Below, piece after piece: positions 43,060-52,412 of a stretch of 64,000 nucleotides of DNA. The DNA comes from an uncultured Porphyromonadaceae bacterium (lineage in GTDB: Bacteria; Bacteroidota; Bacteroidia; Bacteroidales; Muribaculaceae): NCBI GenBank assembly GCA_937989585.1, contig CALKRW010000050.1, forward strand, positions 1 through 64,000. The letters are read 5' to 3'. Position 1 is the first letter of the stretch; each line of letters starts with the position of its first letter. The notes beneath the pieces were generated by a model that ran no database searches, was not told where the DNA came from, and saw nothing but the letters and a program-made list of their open reading frames with translations. Position numbers and translations under genes: made by a program.

Positions 43060-44232
43060 TTATCTGTAGTTCTCGGCCAGACGGCGGACAGTCTCGAGCA
43101 TACGGACATCCGCGTCGGTCAGTTCAACATTACGGCGCGCCATTACGGTGCGGGCCGTGGCGAAGAACTTGTTCATGTCGACATCGGTATAACCCGCAGG
43201 CGAACCCTCGGAGAACGAGGCAAGGAAGGGACGCGGGAAGCCCGAGCCATGAATGTTGACACCCACGCCGAGGACAGTGGCGGTGTTGAGCATGGTGTTG
43301 ATGCCCAACTTGGTATGGTCGCCCATAATCGCGCCGCAAAACTGAAGGCCGGTCCGGACAAAGCGACGGGCCGGGTAGTTCCAGAGTTTGATGGGCGTGT
43401 AGTCGTTCTTGAGATTGGAGGCAGTGGCTCCGGCGCCGATGTTGCACCACTCACCGATGACAGCATTGCCGAGGAAGCCGTCGTGGGCCTTGTTCGAGTA
43501 GCCCTGGATGACGACATTGTTGAGTTCGCCGCCGACCTTCGAATGCGGGCCTATGGTCGTGGCTCCGTAAATTCTGGCACCCATGTTGACATGAGAGTCG
43601 TCGCAGACTGCTATCGGGCCGCGCATACACGAGCCCTCCATCACCTCGGCGCCATGTCCGATGTAGACGGGACCACCGAGGGTATTGATGACGCAACCCT
43701 CGACGAAACCGGCGTCAGGCTCGATGAAAACCTGCTCACGCGGGCCGATTATGGTCGCACTGTCAGGCAATGGGCGACTGTCGCGCTCGGCCACAATGGC
43801 GGCGAAATCAGCAGCGAGGACCTTGCCGTTAAGCAGAAAAATATCGTAGACATGATTGACGGCGACTGGCTCGTCGGCGAGTTCGACACTGTCGTTCAGC
43901 GGCGAGCCTCCACGCCATGCCACAGGCTGGTGGGAGGGAGTATATACGGCCTGACCGGGCTTAAGTCCGGAGACGGCCCGGACTATGGTTTCATCGGGCA
44001 CAAAGTGCCCATGGACAAAAATCACGTTCTCGTCGCCGGGCCTCACGTCGCCGGCAGGGAACTTTTCCTGCAGATAGTCCGCGGTCTGCCACGAATACTC
44101 GCCGGGGAGCATCCGGCGCCATTTGTCACCGATAGTGTCGATGCCGAGACGGAGTTCGCTGACGGGGCGTGTATAGGTCAGCGGCAGGAGGTTGTCGCGC
44201 ACTTCGCGGGAGTCACATAAAACAATCTTCAT
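43060..44232 (-). CDS. GlmU-like protein: putative sugar nucleotidyltransferase with left-handed beta-helix
   Basis: The 390-residue protein belongs to a Bacteroidetes family usually named putative sugar-1-phosphate nucleotidyltransferase. The N-terminal half begins MKIVLCDSREVRDNLLPLTY and lacks the usual GxGTRM pyrophosphorylase loop. The C-terminal half (about 150-340) has hexapeptide repeats of an acyltransferase-like beta-helix (IYGATTIGPHSKVGGELNNV, IGEWCNIGAGATASNLKND). It may act in cell-wall or surface sugar activation, but the true reaction is unknown. It should not be called GlmU. Its promoter abuts that of rfbC on the other strand. Confidence 0.85.
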   Translation of the reverse strand: MKIVLCDSREVRDNLLPLTYTRPVSELRLGIDTIGDKWRRMLPGEYSWQTADYLQEKFPAGDVRPGDENVIFVHGHFVPDETIVRAVSGLKPGQAVYTPSHQPVAWRGGSPLNDSVELADEPVAVNHVYDIFLLNGKVLAADFAAIVAERDSRPLPDSATIIGPREQVFIEPDAGFVEGCVINTLGGPVYIGHGAEVMEGSCMRGPIAVCDDSHVNMGARIYGATTIGPHSKVGGELNNVVIQGYSNKAHDGFLGNAVIGEWCNIGAGATASNLKNDYTPIKLWNYPARRFVRTGLQFCGAIMGDHTKLGINTMLNTATVLGVGVNIHGSGFPRPFLASFSEGSPAGYTDVDMNKFFATARTVMARRNVELTDADVRMLETVRRLAENYR

Positions 44233-44257
44233 AATCTTATATATCTTTATTTTCCTG

Positions 44258-44274
44258 CAAATTTATTAATTTTG
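44258..44274. promoter_or_regulatory. Abutting divergent -7 boxes of the GlmU-like gene and rfbC
   Basis: On the minus strand TAAATTTG (44258-44265) faces the GlmU-like gene, 26 bases away. On the plus strand TAATTTTG (44267-44274) faces rfbC, also 26 bases away. One base separates the two boxes, so polymerases could not occupy both at once. The -33 elements are weak. Confidence 0.5.
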
Positions 44275-44299
44275 CCGAAAAATAAAGACATTTCTTCCC

Positions 44300-44860
44300 A
44301 TGAAGTTTATCGATACCGAAATCAAGGACGTATTCATCATCGAACCGCAAGTCCACGGCGACGCGCGGGGATATTTCTGCGAGACCTACCGTCAGGACGA
44401 ATTCGACAAGCGCGCGGGACGCCACATCGAATTTGTCCAGGACAACGAGTCGCGCTCAAGCCGTGGAGTGCTACGCGGGCTGCACTATCAGCGCGGCGAA
44501 GCGTCACAGGCCAAGCTTGTCCGCGTGACCGAGGGCGAGATCGTAGACATAGCCGTAGACCTTCGCCGCTCGTCACCTACATTCCTCCATCACATTGCAG
44601 TGCGGCTTTCAGCGGAGAACCACCTCCAACTGTTCATTCCCCGGGGATTCGCCCACGGATTCCTAGTGCTATCCGACACAGCGGTCTTCCAGTACAAGGT
44701 CGACAACATATACTGTCCGCAAGCCGAGGTGTCGCTGCGCTTCGATGATCCGGCGCTCGGCATCGACTGGCCGACCGAAGGACTCGACCTCAATCTCTCC
44801 GCAAAGGACCTGGGCGCGCTGTCTCTTAACGAACTTAAGCACGACATGCTTTTCGCATGA
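44300..44860 (+). CDS. rfbC: dTDP-4-dehydrorhamnose 3,5-epimerase
   Basis: RfbC makes dTDP-4-keto-L-rhamnose on the way to dTDP-rhamnose for surface polysaccharides. The 186-residue protein has the cupin core with LRGLHYQ holding the catalytic His62, His119 in GFAHGF and Tyr132 in FQYKVDNIY, the standard positions of the family. The other rhamnose genes (rfbA, B, D) are not here, which is unusual because they normally cluster. A GlmU-like gene diverges from it. Confidence 0.96.
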   Translation: MKFIDTEIKDVFIIEPQVHGDARGYFCETYRQDEFDKRAGRHIEFVQDNESRSSRGVLRGLHYQRGEASQAKLVRVTEGEIVDIAVDLRRSSPTFLHHIAVRLSAENHLQLFIPRGFAHGFLVLSDTAVFQYKVDNIYCPQAEVSLRFDDPALGIDWPTEGLDLNLSAKDLGALSLNELKHDMLFA

Positions 44861-44964
44861 TTCAAGCGCGTGTCCTACCGTGCAAGCAGGCGCATTTCGC
44901 CCCTATACGAAATCGTTTTATCTTAATTCCTAACACTTTCGCGCTCTAATTGAAAAAAAATCAC

Positions 44965-44972
44965 TACCTTTG
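44965..44972 (+). promoter_or_regulatory. -7 box of the glycogen operon
   Basis: TACCTTTG lies about 110 bases before the glycogen synthase start. No well-spaced -33 element was found. Confidence 0.45.
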
Positions 44973-45081
44973 CACTTTCAAAACGAGACGCGACCCCACA
45001 AGAACGCGCATCATACCGCGCCCGCAGGCTCGGTTTTCTGCGTATCCCAACGTCTCTCCGAAAACTCATAACTCATCTTGA

Positions 45082-46743
45082 ATGGAAAAAAGTCAACCAA
45101 AACTCGACTTAATACTTGAAACCAGCTGGGAAGTGTGCAACAAGGTCGGAGGCATATACACCGTCCTCTCCACCAAGGCCCGAGTCCTGCAGAAAGCATA
45201 CAAAGACAAAGTTATTTTTATCGGCCCCGACGTGTGGTCGGACGAGAATCCGTCACCCTTCTTCAAGGAAGTAAAATCACTGTTGCGCGACTGGCGGAAC
45301 CAGTTGCTGCTTCCCGAGGGGGTCGAGGTGAGGGTCGGCCGCTGGGAGGTCCCGGGCCGTCCGATCGCCGTCCTTGTCAGATTCGACGGCATGTATCGCC
45401 TGAAGAACGATTTTTACGCCCAGATGTGGAACCTCTTCCACGTTGACTCGCTGCATGCCTACGGCGACTATGACGAAGCCTGCGCTTTCGCGCACGCGGC
45501 AGCACTTGTCGGCGAAAGCCTTATAAACTTCTTTGCGCCCCAATCAACCGGTGTCATAGCACATTTCGACGAATGGACAACCGGCATGGGCCTGCTGTAC
45601 ACCAAGGCACGCCTTCCGCGTGTGGCCACGGTATTCACCACGCATGCCACCTCGATAGGCCGCTCGATCTGCGGGAACGGCAAACCACTCTACGACCAGC
45701 TGCACAACTATAACGGCGACCAGATGGCCGAAGAACTAAACATGCAGTCGAAACACTCGCTCGAGAAAGCCGCCGCACTTAACGCCGACTGCTTCACTAC
45801 TGTCAGCGATATTACCGCCGACGAGTGCGCCCAACTACTGGGCCGGCGCCCCGAGGTTGTCACATACAACGGCTTCGAGCAGGATTTCGTCCCTAAAGGC
45901 CGAGCCTACGCAGCCCTCCGCAACAAAGCGCGCAAACGCCTGCTAAAGGTTGCGCACGCACTCACCGGCGACATTCCCGCCGAAGACACCTTCATCCTCG
46001 CGACCTCAGGCCGCAGCGAATACCGCAACAAAGGCCTCGACCTTTTCCTTGACACGCTCGACTCACTGCGCCGCTCAAACCTTTCCCGTCCCGTCCTGGC
46101 CTATATCATGGTACCCGGATGGACTCGCGAGGCGCGTCCGGATCTGGCCGTCAGCATCGACACCGACACCTACGGCCGTCTTACGAATCCGGTGATAACA
46201 CACAGCCTGAACAACGAGGACAGCGATGCCATACTATCGCGCATCCGCCAACTGGGCTTCTGGAACAATACCGACGACAAAGTCAAGGTCATCTATGCCC
46301 CGTCCTATCTCAACGGCAATGACGGCATATTCGACATGACATATTACGATCTGCTTTCAGGCATGGACGCGACTGTCTTTGCCTCATATTACGAACCATG
46401 GGGCTATACACCCCTCGAAAGCGTTGCCTTCGGCATACCCACCGTCACCACCTCGCTGTCCGGGTTCGGCCGCTGGGTCGAGGAATCCGGCCGTGCGGGC
46501 TTCGGCAAAAGCGGCGTGTCGGTCGTTCAGCGAAACGACTCGGACTACGACCAGGTGTGCGCGCTCATATCGGCGGACATCACAAACCTAGACAACGATC
46601 CGGCCGCACGGCTCGCCGCCATCTCGGCATTAGCCCGCGAGACAGCCTCGCTGGCCGACTGGGAGCATTTCATAATCCTGTATTATCAGGCATACGACAT
46701 AGCCTTGCACAACGCTGAAAAGCGTCTATCACAGAGAAAATAG
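45082..46743 (+). CDS. Glycogen synthase, GT3 (eukaryotic-like) type
   Basis: The 553-residue protein elongates alpha-1,4-glucan chains from a nucleotide sugar. It starts with the donor-loop motif LETSWEVCNKVGGIYTVLST. It also has HFDEWTTGMGLLYTK and HATSIGRSICGNG, and the acceptor/donor motif ASYYEPWGYTPLESVAFGIP with the catalytic E-x7-E pattern. These are features of the GT3 family of animals and fungi, which also occurs in Bacteroidetes, and not of bacterial GlgA (GT5). The alpha-glucan phosphorylase follows after 86 bases, making a synthesis/breakdown pair. No branching enzyme is present in the window. Confidence 0.92.
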   Translation: MEKSQPKLDLILETSWEVCNKVGGIYTVLSTKARVLQKAYKDKVIFIGPDVWSDENPSPFFKEVKSLLRDWRNQLLLPEGVEVRVGRWEVPGRPIAVLVRFDGMYRLKNDFYAQMWNLFHVDSLHAYGDYDEACAFAHAAALVGESLINFFAPQSTGVIAHFDEWTTGMGLLYTKARLPRVATVFTTHATSIGRSICGNGKPLYDQLHNYNGDQMAEELNMQSKHSLEKAAALNADCFTTVSDITADECAQLLGRRPEVVTYNGFEQDFVPKGRAYAALRNKARKRLLKVAHALTGDIPAEDTFILATSGRSEYRNKGLDLFLDTLDSLRRSNLSRPVLAYIMVPGWTREARPDLAVSIDTDTYGRLTNPVITHSLNNEDSDAILSRIRQLGFWNNTDDKVKVIYAPSYLNGNDGIFDMTYYDLLSGMDATVFASYYEPWGYTPLESVAFGIPTVTTSLSGFGRWVEESGRAGFGKSGVSVVQRNDSDYDQVCALISADITNLDNDPAARLAAISALARETASLADWEHFIILYYQAYDIALHNAEKRLSQRK

Positions 46744-46829
46744 CAAAAATACAACCACAGTATCATACTTAGCCACCCGAACTTGCTTCACTTTATTTAT
46801 CAAGCAACTAAAAACTTTAATATAAAAAT

Positions 46830-49391
46830 ATGATGAAACTTCCGGTTAGCAATACTAACGCACCCGTTTGGCGTGACCTCACCGTCAAGGCCGAACTGCC
46901 CACCCGCCTCAAACCCCTGGACGAACTCGCCCGCAACCTCTGGTGGGTATGGAACAGCAGTGCCAAGAATCTTTTCCGCGAACTCAACCCCGACCTGTGG
47001 CGCGCCACAGGCGAGAACCCCATCATGCTCCTGCAGCAACTTTCGTCCGACCGCCTCGAAGAAATCATCAAGGACGAGAAACTCCTGACCCGCATCGACG
47101 AAGTCTATGCCGCATTCAAAGCCTACATGGCCGAACCCGTCCGCAAGGACGTCCCCTCGGTATCATACTTCTCGATGGAGTACGGCCTCTGCAACTGCCT
47201 CAAGATTTATTCCGGCGGCCTCGGCGTACTTGCAGGCGACTATATCAAGGAAGCATCCGACTCCCACGTCGACATGACCGCCGTCGGTTTCCTCTACCGC
47301 TACGGCTACTTCACCCAGACTCTCAGCGTAGACGGCCAGCAGATAGCCAACTACGAGCCCCAGAACTTCAACCAGCTTCCCATCGAGCAGGTTCTCGACG
47401 AGAAAGGCAACCCCCTGATCATCGAAGTGCCCTACCCCGGCCGTATCATCTACTCTCACGTATGGCGCGTGAATGTCGGCCGCATGAAACTCTACCTCAT
47501 GGACACCGACTTCGACATGAACTCAGAGTTTGACCGCCCCATTACCCACCAGCTCTACGGCGGCGACTGGGAAAACCGCATAAAGCAGGAATACCTTCTC
47601 GGCATCGGCGGCATAATCATGCTCCGCCGTCTGGGAATCCACACCCAACTCTACCACTGCAACGAGGGACACGCCGCCCTCCTCAACCTGCAGCGTCTGG
47701 TCGAGTATGTGCAGAACCAGCACCTCGACTTCAATGTCGCCCTCGAACTGGTACGCGCCTCGTCGCTCTACACCGTACACACTCCCGTACCCGCCGGCCA
47801 CGACTATTTCGACGAAGGCCTCTTCGGCAAGTACATGGGTGAGTATCCCGCAAAACTCGGCATATCATGGAACGACCTCATGAACATGGGCCGCGAGAAC
47901 CCCAACACCAACGAGCGCTTCTCGATGTCGGTGTTCGCACTCAACACCTGCCAGGAAGCCAACGGCGTATCGTGGCTCCACGGCGAGGTCTCCAAGAAGA
48001 TGTTCGCCGGCATCTGGAAAGGCTATTCATGGGAGGAAAGCCACGTAGGCTACGTGACCAACGGCGTCCACATGCCCACATGGGCCGCTTCGGAATGGAA
48101 GCAGTTCTACTACGACAAACTCGGTCCCCAGGTGTTCGACCACCAGAGCGATCCCGCCGCATGGAAAGGCATCTTCAAGGTTCCCGACCAGGAAATCTGG
48201 GACATGCGAGTCGCCCTCAAGAACAAGTTCATCAACTTTGTCCGCCGCGACTTCAAGGCCAAGTGGCTCAAGAACCAGGGCGATCCCTCGGCTGTCATGA
48301 AGATCGTCGACAAAATCAACCCCAACGCTCTCATCATCGGTTTCGCACGCCGTTTCGCAACTTACAAGCGCGCGCACCTGCTCTTCACAGACCTTGACCG
48401 TCTGGCCAAGATCGTCAACAACGAGCAGTTCCCCGTGCAGTTCATCTTCTCCGGCAAGGCTCACCCCGCCGACGGCGCAGGCCAGGGCCTCATCAAGCGC
48501 ATCGTCGAAATCTCGAAGATGCCCCAGTTCCTCGGCAAGATAATCTTCCTCGAGGACTACAACATGATCGTCGCAAAACGTCTCGTAACCGGTGTCGACA
48601 TCTGGCTCAACACCCCCACACGTCCCCTCGAGGCATCCGGCACATCGGGCGAGAAAGCCGAAATGAACGGCGTCCTCAACTTCTCGGTCCTCGACGGCTG
48701 GTGGTACGAAGGTTACCGCTTCAACGAGCAGGCCGGCTGGGCACTCACCGACAAGCGCACATTCACCGACCAGGCCCAGCAGGACAAACTCGACGCCGCC
48801 ACCATCTATTCGATGCTCGAGAACGAGATCATCCCCCTGTACTTCGCAAAGAACTCCAAGGGCTATTCTCCCGAATGGATACAGTACATCAAGGGCTCGA
48901 TCGGCGACATCGCTCCCCACTTCACCATGAAGCGTATGATCGACGACTACATCTCGCGTTTCTACGACAAGGAGGCATCACGCTCGAAACGCCTCTCCGC
49001 CGACGGCTACAAGGTTGCCAAGGCCATCGTGGCATGGAAGGAGAAAGTCGCTTCAGAGTGGGACGGCATCAAGGTATTCGACGTCAAGCAGAACGGCGAG
49101 AACGCCAACTGCGCTACCGGCGACACCATGACAATCCAGATTATCGTTGACACCAACGGCATCGGCCGCGACCTCCACTGCGAGGAAGTCGTATACAAGG
49201 TTGCCGACGGCGAAGAACACCTTGCCGAACGCGTTCCCTTCAAGGTTGTCAAGGAAGAAGGAAATGTCCTGACCTACGAACTCAAGACAAAAATCAAGGA
49301 TCCCGGAGTATTCCGCTATGGTTTCCGCCTCTATCCCTGGAACAGCGAACTTCCCCACCGTCAGGACTTCGCATTCAGCCGCTGGGTATAA
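46830..49391 (+). CDS. glgP: Alpha-glucan (glycogen/maltodextrin) phosphorylase, GT35
   Basis: The 853-residue enzyme releases glucose-1-phosphate from alpha-1,4-glucans with pyridoxal phosphate. It is the shorter, TIGR02094-type form: N-terminal RLKPLDELARNLWWVWN, central YFSMEYGLCNCLKIYSGGLG and HCNEGHAALLNLQR. The PLP-lysine region is EASGTSGEKAEMNGVLNFSV, with the Lys kept. Length fits this class. MM at the start leaves either 46830 or 46833 as the true ATG. A strong terminator follows. Together with the upstream synthase it should let the cell store and mobilise glucan. Confidence 0.95.
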   Translation: MMKLPVSNTNAPVWRDLTVKAELPTRLKPLDELARNLWWVWNSSAKNLFRELNPDLWRATGENPIMLLQQLSSDRLEEIIKDEKLLTRIDEVYAAFKAYMAEPVRKDVPSVSYFSMEYGLCNCLKIYSGGLGVLAGDYIKEASDSHVDMTAVGFLYRYGYFTQTLSVDGQQIANYEPQNFNQLPIEQVLDEKGNPLIIEVPYPGRIIYSHVWRVNVGRMKLYLMDTDFDMNSEFDRPITHQLYGGDWENRIKQEYLLGIGGIIMLRRLGIHTQLYHCNEGHAALLNLQRLVEYVQNQHLDFNVALELVRASSLYTVHTPVPAGHDYFDEGLFGKYMGEYPAKLGISWNDLMNMGRENPNTNERFSMSVFALNTCQEANGVSWLHGEVSKKMFAGIWKGYSWEESHVGYVTNGVHMPTWAASEWKQFYYDKLGPQVFDHQSDPAAWKGIFKVPDQEIWDMRVALKNKFINFVRRDFKAKWLKNQGDPSAVMKIVDKINPNALIIGFARRFATYKRAHLLFTDLDRLAKIVNNEQFPVQFIFSGKAHPADGAGQGLIKRIVEISKMPQFLGKIIFLEDYNMIVAKRLVTGVDIWLNTPTRPLEASGTSGEKAEMNGVLNFSVLDGWWYEGYRFNEQAGWALTDKRTFTDQAQQDKLDAATIYSMLENEIIPLYFAKNSKGYSPEWIQYIKGSIGDIAPHFTMKRMIDDYISRFYDKEASRSKRLSADGYKVAKAIVAWKEKVASEWDGIKVFDVKQNGENANCATGDTMTIQIIVDTNGIGRDLHCEEVVYKVADGEEHLAERVPFKVVKEEGNVLTYELKTKIKDPGVFRYGFRLYPWNSELPHRQDFAFSRWV

Positions 49392-49431
49392 AATCCGACT
49401 CAAAGAAACAATCATTAAATTCTCTCAATAC

Positions 49432-49473
49432 CGTCAAGGCAGCGCAACACCAAAGCGCTGCCTTGACGCTTTT
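49432..49473 (+). terminator. Terminator of the glycogen operon
   Basis: A perfect 14-bp stem (49432-49445 with 49455-49468, arm CGTCAAGGCAGCGC) is followed by CTTTT. The next promoter starts immediately after. Confidence 0.9.
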
Positions 49474-49504
49474 ATTGCCGATTAACATATTTTTTGTAAC
49501 TTTG
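49474..49504 (+). promoter_or_regulatory. Promoter of the SulP transporter gene
   Basis: TTG (49474-49476), a 20-base spacer and TAACTTTG (49497-49504) lie 80 bases before the gene, directly abutting the previous terminator. Confidence 0.65.
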
Positions 49505-49584
49505 CACCCGTAAAACCACAAGCCTCGTGAGAGGCATTCCACTCACATTTTTCACTCAAGGTATTAATTTTAAGGTATTTTTCT

Positions 49585-51318
49585 ATGAATTTCAATCCTG
49601 GCGCAAATTTCCGGCCTAAGTTGTGGTCGGCATTGCGCAATTACAACGCGAAAAAATTCCAGGCAGACCTAGTCGCCGGCGTTGTTGTCGGCATTGTTGC
49701 ACTGCCACTGGCAATCGCATTCGGCATCGCTTCGGGCGTAAGCCCCACAGTCGGCCTGATCACCGCAATCATTGGCGGCTTCATGGTTGCCGCTTTTGGC
49801 GGCAACTCCGTACAAATCGGAGGCCCGACAGGCGCTTTCATAGTTATAGTTTACGGAATCATAGCACGCTTCGGCCTCGAAGGTCTTGCCGTGGCTACAT
49901 TTATGGCAGGTGTCATACTGATTCTAATGGGCATATTCCGTCTCGGCACTGTCATCAAGTTCATTCCCTACCCTATTGTCGTAGGATTCACCGCCGGCAT
50001 CGCACTGACCATTCTTTCGACTCAGGTCAACGACTTCTTCGGTCTGGGACTTAGAGACCTTTCCGGTGACTTTATCTCAAAATGGGGAATCTACTTCCGG
50101 TCCTTCGACCGCACATCACTGACCACTCTTGCAGTAGCAATCGCCTCGCTCGCAATAATTGTCATAACGCCCCGCATCTCAAAGCGTCTTCCCGGAGCCT
50201 TGATGGCAATCATATTTGTCACTGCCGCCGTCTACCTGCTCAAAAGCCTGCTGCCGGGATTCAGCGTTGACACCATCGGCGACAGGTTCGGCTCTATGCC
50301 GACCGACATTCCCGAGCCAAAGGGGTTCAGCCTCGACATGGCTACAATCAATATGCTCCTCCCATCGGCATTCACCATAGCAGTCCTCGGTGCGATCGAG
50401 TCACTGCTCTCGGCCACGGTTGCCGACGGCGTCACCGGCTCGCACACACGCACCAACACCGAACTCATGGGCCAGGGCATTGCCAACTGTGTCGTGCCTT
50501 TCTTCGGCGGTATCCCCGTAACAGGCGCCATTGCCAGAACAATGACAAACATCACCAATGGCGGACGCACACCTGTCGCTGGACTCATTCATGCCCTGGT
50601 GCTTTTATTGATTTTCATCTTCCTGATGCCACTTATCAACTTTGTTCCCATGGCGACACTTGCCGCAGTGCTTGCGGTGGTAGCCTACAACATGAGCGGA
50701 TGGCGAACCATAGTGGCTCTTACGACGGCTCCTGCCAGCGACATTTCTGTCATGACCGTGACTTTCTTCCTGACCGTGGTGTTCGACCTCACGATAGCCA
50801 TCGAGATCGGACTTCTGCTCGCAGTAGTCCTGTTTCTTAAGCGAGTCACACAGAACACCGAAATCAAGGTTTACTCCCAGCAACTCGATGTTGCCGAGGG
50901 AACAGACCTCGACGCCTCGCATCACGAAGTCCTGGATGTCCTTCCAGGTGTCAGTGTCTACGAGATCGACGGCCCTTTCTTCTTCGGCATAGCGACAAAA
51001 TTCGACGAGATGATGCGCTCTACACTCGTTGACAAACCAAAGGTCCGAATAATACGCATGCGCAAGGTCCCGTTCATAGACTCTACAGCAATGCACAACC
51101 TCGAGACACTGATCCGCTCGTCTCACAGCGAAGGAATCCAGATCGTGCTTTCCGGCGTCAAAGAAAACGTGCGCGAGACTCTTGTACATGCCGGAATTGA
51201 CAAACTCATAGGTGCCGACAACATTTGTCCGCACATCTCAGTGGCCGTAGACAAAGCCAACTCCATCGCCCGTTCAGCCGAATCTTCCGCTTTCACGGGG
51301 GCGCCCGCCACTGCCTGA
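49585..51318 (+). CDS. SulP (SLC26) family anion transporter with STAS domain
   Basis: The 577-residue inner-membrane protein has the SLC26 fold. About 14 membrane segments come first, including AGVVVGIVALPLAIAFGIAS and the conserved GLITAIIGGFMVAAFGGNSV. A cytoplasmic STAS domain (about 440-560) follows, with VRIIRMRKVPFIDSTAMHNL. Members carry sulfate, bicarbonate or dicarboxylates; the substrate here cannot be decided. It is a single gene bounded by its own promoter and terminator. A bicarbonate role would suit CO2-rich gut life, but this is only a suggestion. Confidence 0.92.
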   Translation: MNFNPGANFRPKLWSALRNYNAKKFQADLVAGVVVGIVALPLAIAFGIASGVSPTVGLITAIIGGFMVAAFGGNSVQIGGPTGAFIVIVYGIIARFGLEGLAVATFMAGVILILMGIFRLGTVIKFIPYPIVVGFTAGIALTILSTQVNDFFGLGLRDLSGDFISKWGIYFRSFDRTSLTTLAVAIASLAIIVITPRISKRLPGALMAIIFVTAAVYLLKSLLPGFSVDTIGDRFGSMPTDIPEPKGFSLDMATINMLLPSAFTIAVLGAIESLLSATVADGVTGSHTRTNTELMGQGIANCVVPFFGGIPVTGAIARTMTNITNGGRTPVAGLIHALVLLLIFIFLMPLINFVPMATLAAVLAVVAYNMSGWRTIVALTTAPASDISVMTVTFFLTVVFDLTIAIEIGLLLAVVLFLKRVTQNTEIKVYSQQLDVAEGTDLDASHHEVLDVLPGVSVYEIDGPFFFGIATKFDEMMRSTLVDKPKVRIIRMRKVPFIDSTAMHNLETLIRSSHSEGIQIVLSGVKENVRETLVHAGIDKLIGADNICPHISVAVDKANSIARSAESSAFTGAPATA

Positions 51319-51370
51319 CATATATCTCGCGATAACTAGCCAACGCATATATTTGCACCCGAATTCATGC

Positions 51371-51420
51371 GCCCGCTCTTTCACCTCCGCAAGGGAACCG
51401 TATTGAGCGGGCTCTTTATT
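51371..51420 (+). terminator. Terminator of the SulP gene
   Basis: An 8-bp stem GCCCGCTC/GAGCGGGC (51371-51378 with 51405-51412) with a long loop is followed by TCTTTATT. Confidence 0.65.
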
Positions 51421-51473
51421 TCTGACCGATTAACTCACAGTCCTTTGCCAATCGTTTACTTTCAAAGTTTTAC

Positions 51474-51504
51474 TTGCGTATGTAAAAAAAAATTAATATC
51501 TTTG
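51474..51504 (+). promoter_or_regulatory. Promoter of the polysaccharide export pair
   Basis: TTG (51474-51476), a 20-base spacer and TATCTTTG (51497-51504) lie 37 bases before the gene. Confidence 0.65.
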
Positions 51505-51541
51505 CGCCGCATTTAAACCCGTACTAATTTTCAACACACCT

Positions 51542-52390
51542 ATGCACCTTAAGAATTTCCTCCCGATACTGATCGCGACCCTTCTCCTTGCATCCTGCTC
51601 GGCCCCCAAGAAAGTCCCGTATCTTGTTGACGCCGAATCGATTCCATCCGAAGTCCTCGCGCAGGCATCCAAAGCCGGTGACGCTGTCATTGTTCCCGGC
51701 GATCTTCTCAATATCCATGTTTACGCAGCCAACCCGGCCGCTGTGGCTCAGTTCAACAAGGGCCAGTATGTCGACGAAAACGGCTCCGTAGGCATCATAC
51801 AGACCCAGACCTCTTACACAAACAGTACCACGACTTCTACCGAAAGTTATACCGACTACTATCTTGTCAACGAGGCCGGCAACATCGAGTTCCCCACTCT
51901 CGGCACCCTGCATGTGTCCGGACTTGACAAATCCCAGATTGCCGAACTTATCAAGAATGCCATCTATCCCAAATACATAAAGATTGTCCCCTCCGTCGAA
52001 GTTCGCCTGATGAACTTCAAGGTTACCGTTCTCGGACAGGTCAAGAACCCGGGTGTATATACTTCTCCCAACGAACGTTTCAATCTTCTCGAGGCCCTCG
52101 CCAAAGCCGGTGACCTCGACATCAAGGGCGAGCGTCAGAATGTCATGCTCATCCGCACCAACGTTGATGGAACCCGCGAGGTTCACCGCCTTAATCTGCA
52201 GGATCGCGAACTCCTTGTATCTCCTTATTTCAACCTTCAGCAGAACGACTTCATTTACGTAGAGCCCAACTCATCCGCCAAGCAGAATGCATGGCAGATG
52301 CCCCCGGCCTGGACAACCGCACTGTCGATCATAGGCACGGCATCATCTCTGGCCAGCCTTGTTGTCGGCATCGTTAATCTTTCAAAATAA
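51542..52390 (+). CDS. Wza/BexD-like polysaccharide export lipoprotein
   Basis: The 282-residue lipoprotein (signal ending LLASC, Cys19) forms the outer-membrane channel for exopolysaccharide or capsule. A Poly_export domain (about 45-145, GDAVIVPGDLLNIHVYAANP) is followed by an SLBB domain (about 155-235, FKVTVLGQVKNPGVYTSPNE). A hydrophobic C-terminal helix (about 258-280) could span the outer membrane as in Wza. It is followed by the Wzc-like kinase after 22 bases, a standard pair. No glycosyltransferases or initiating sugar transferase are adjacent. Confidence 0.92.
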   Translation: MHLKNFLPILIATLLLASCSAPKKVPYLVDAESIPSEVLAQASKAGDAVIVPGDLLNIHVYAANPAAVAQFNKGQYVDENGSVGIIQTQTSYTNSTTTSTESYTDYYLVNEAGNIEFPTLGTLHVSGLDKSQIAELIKNAIYPKYIKIVPSVEVRLMNFKVTVLGQVKNPGVYTSPNERFNLLEALAKAGDLDIKGERQNVMLIRTNVDGTREVHRLNLQDRELLVSPYFNLQQNDFIYVEPNSSAKQNAWQMPPAWTTALSIIGTASSLASLVVGIVNLSK

Positions 52391-52412
52391 CATTTTAATC
52401 AATACTTGCATC

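Noticed and set aside
43060..44232. Naming the beta-helix protein GlmU
   Set aside because: The pyrophosphorylase signature GxGTRM is missing and the family is a distinct Bacteroidetes group.
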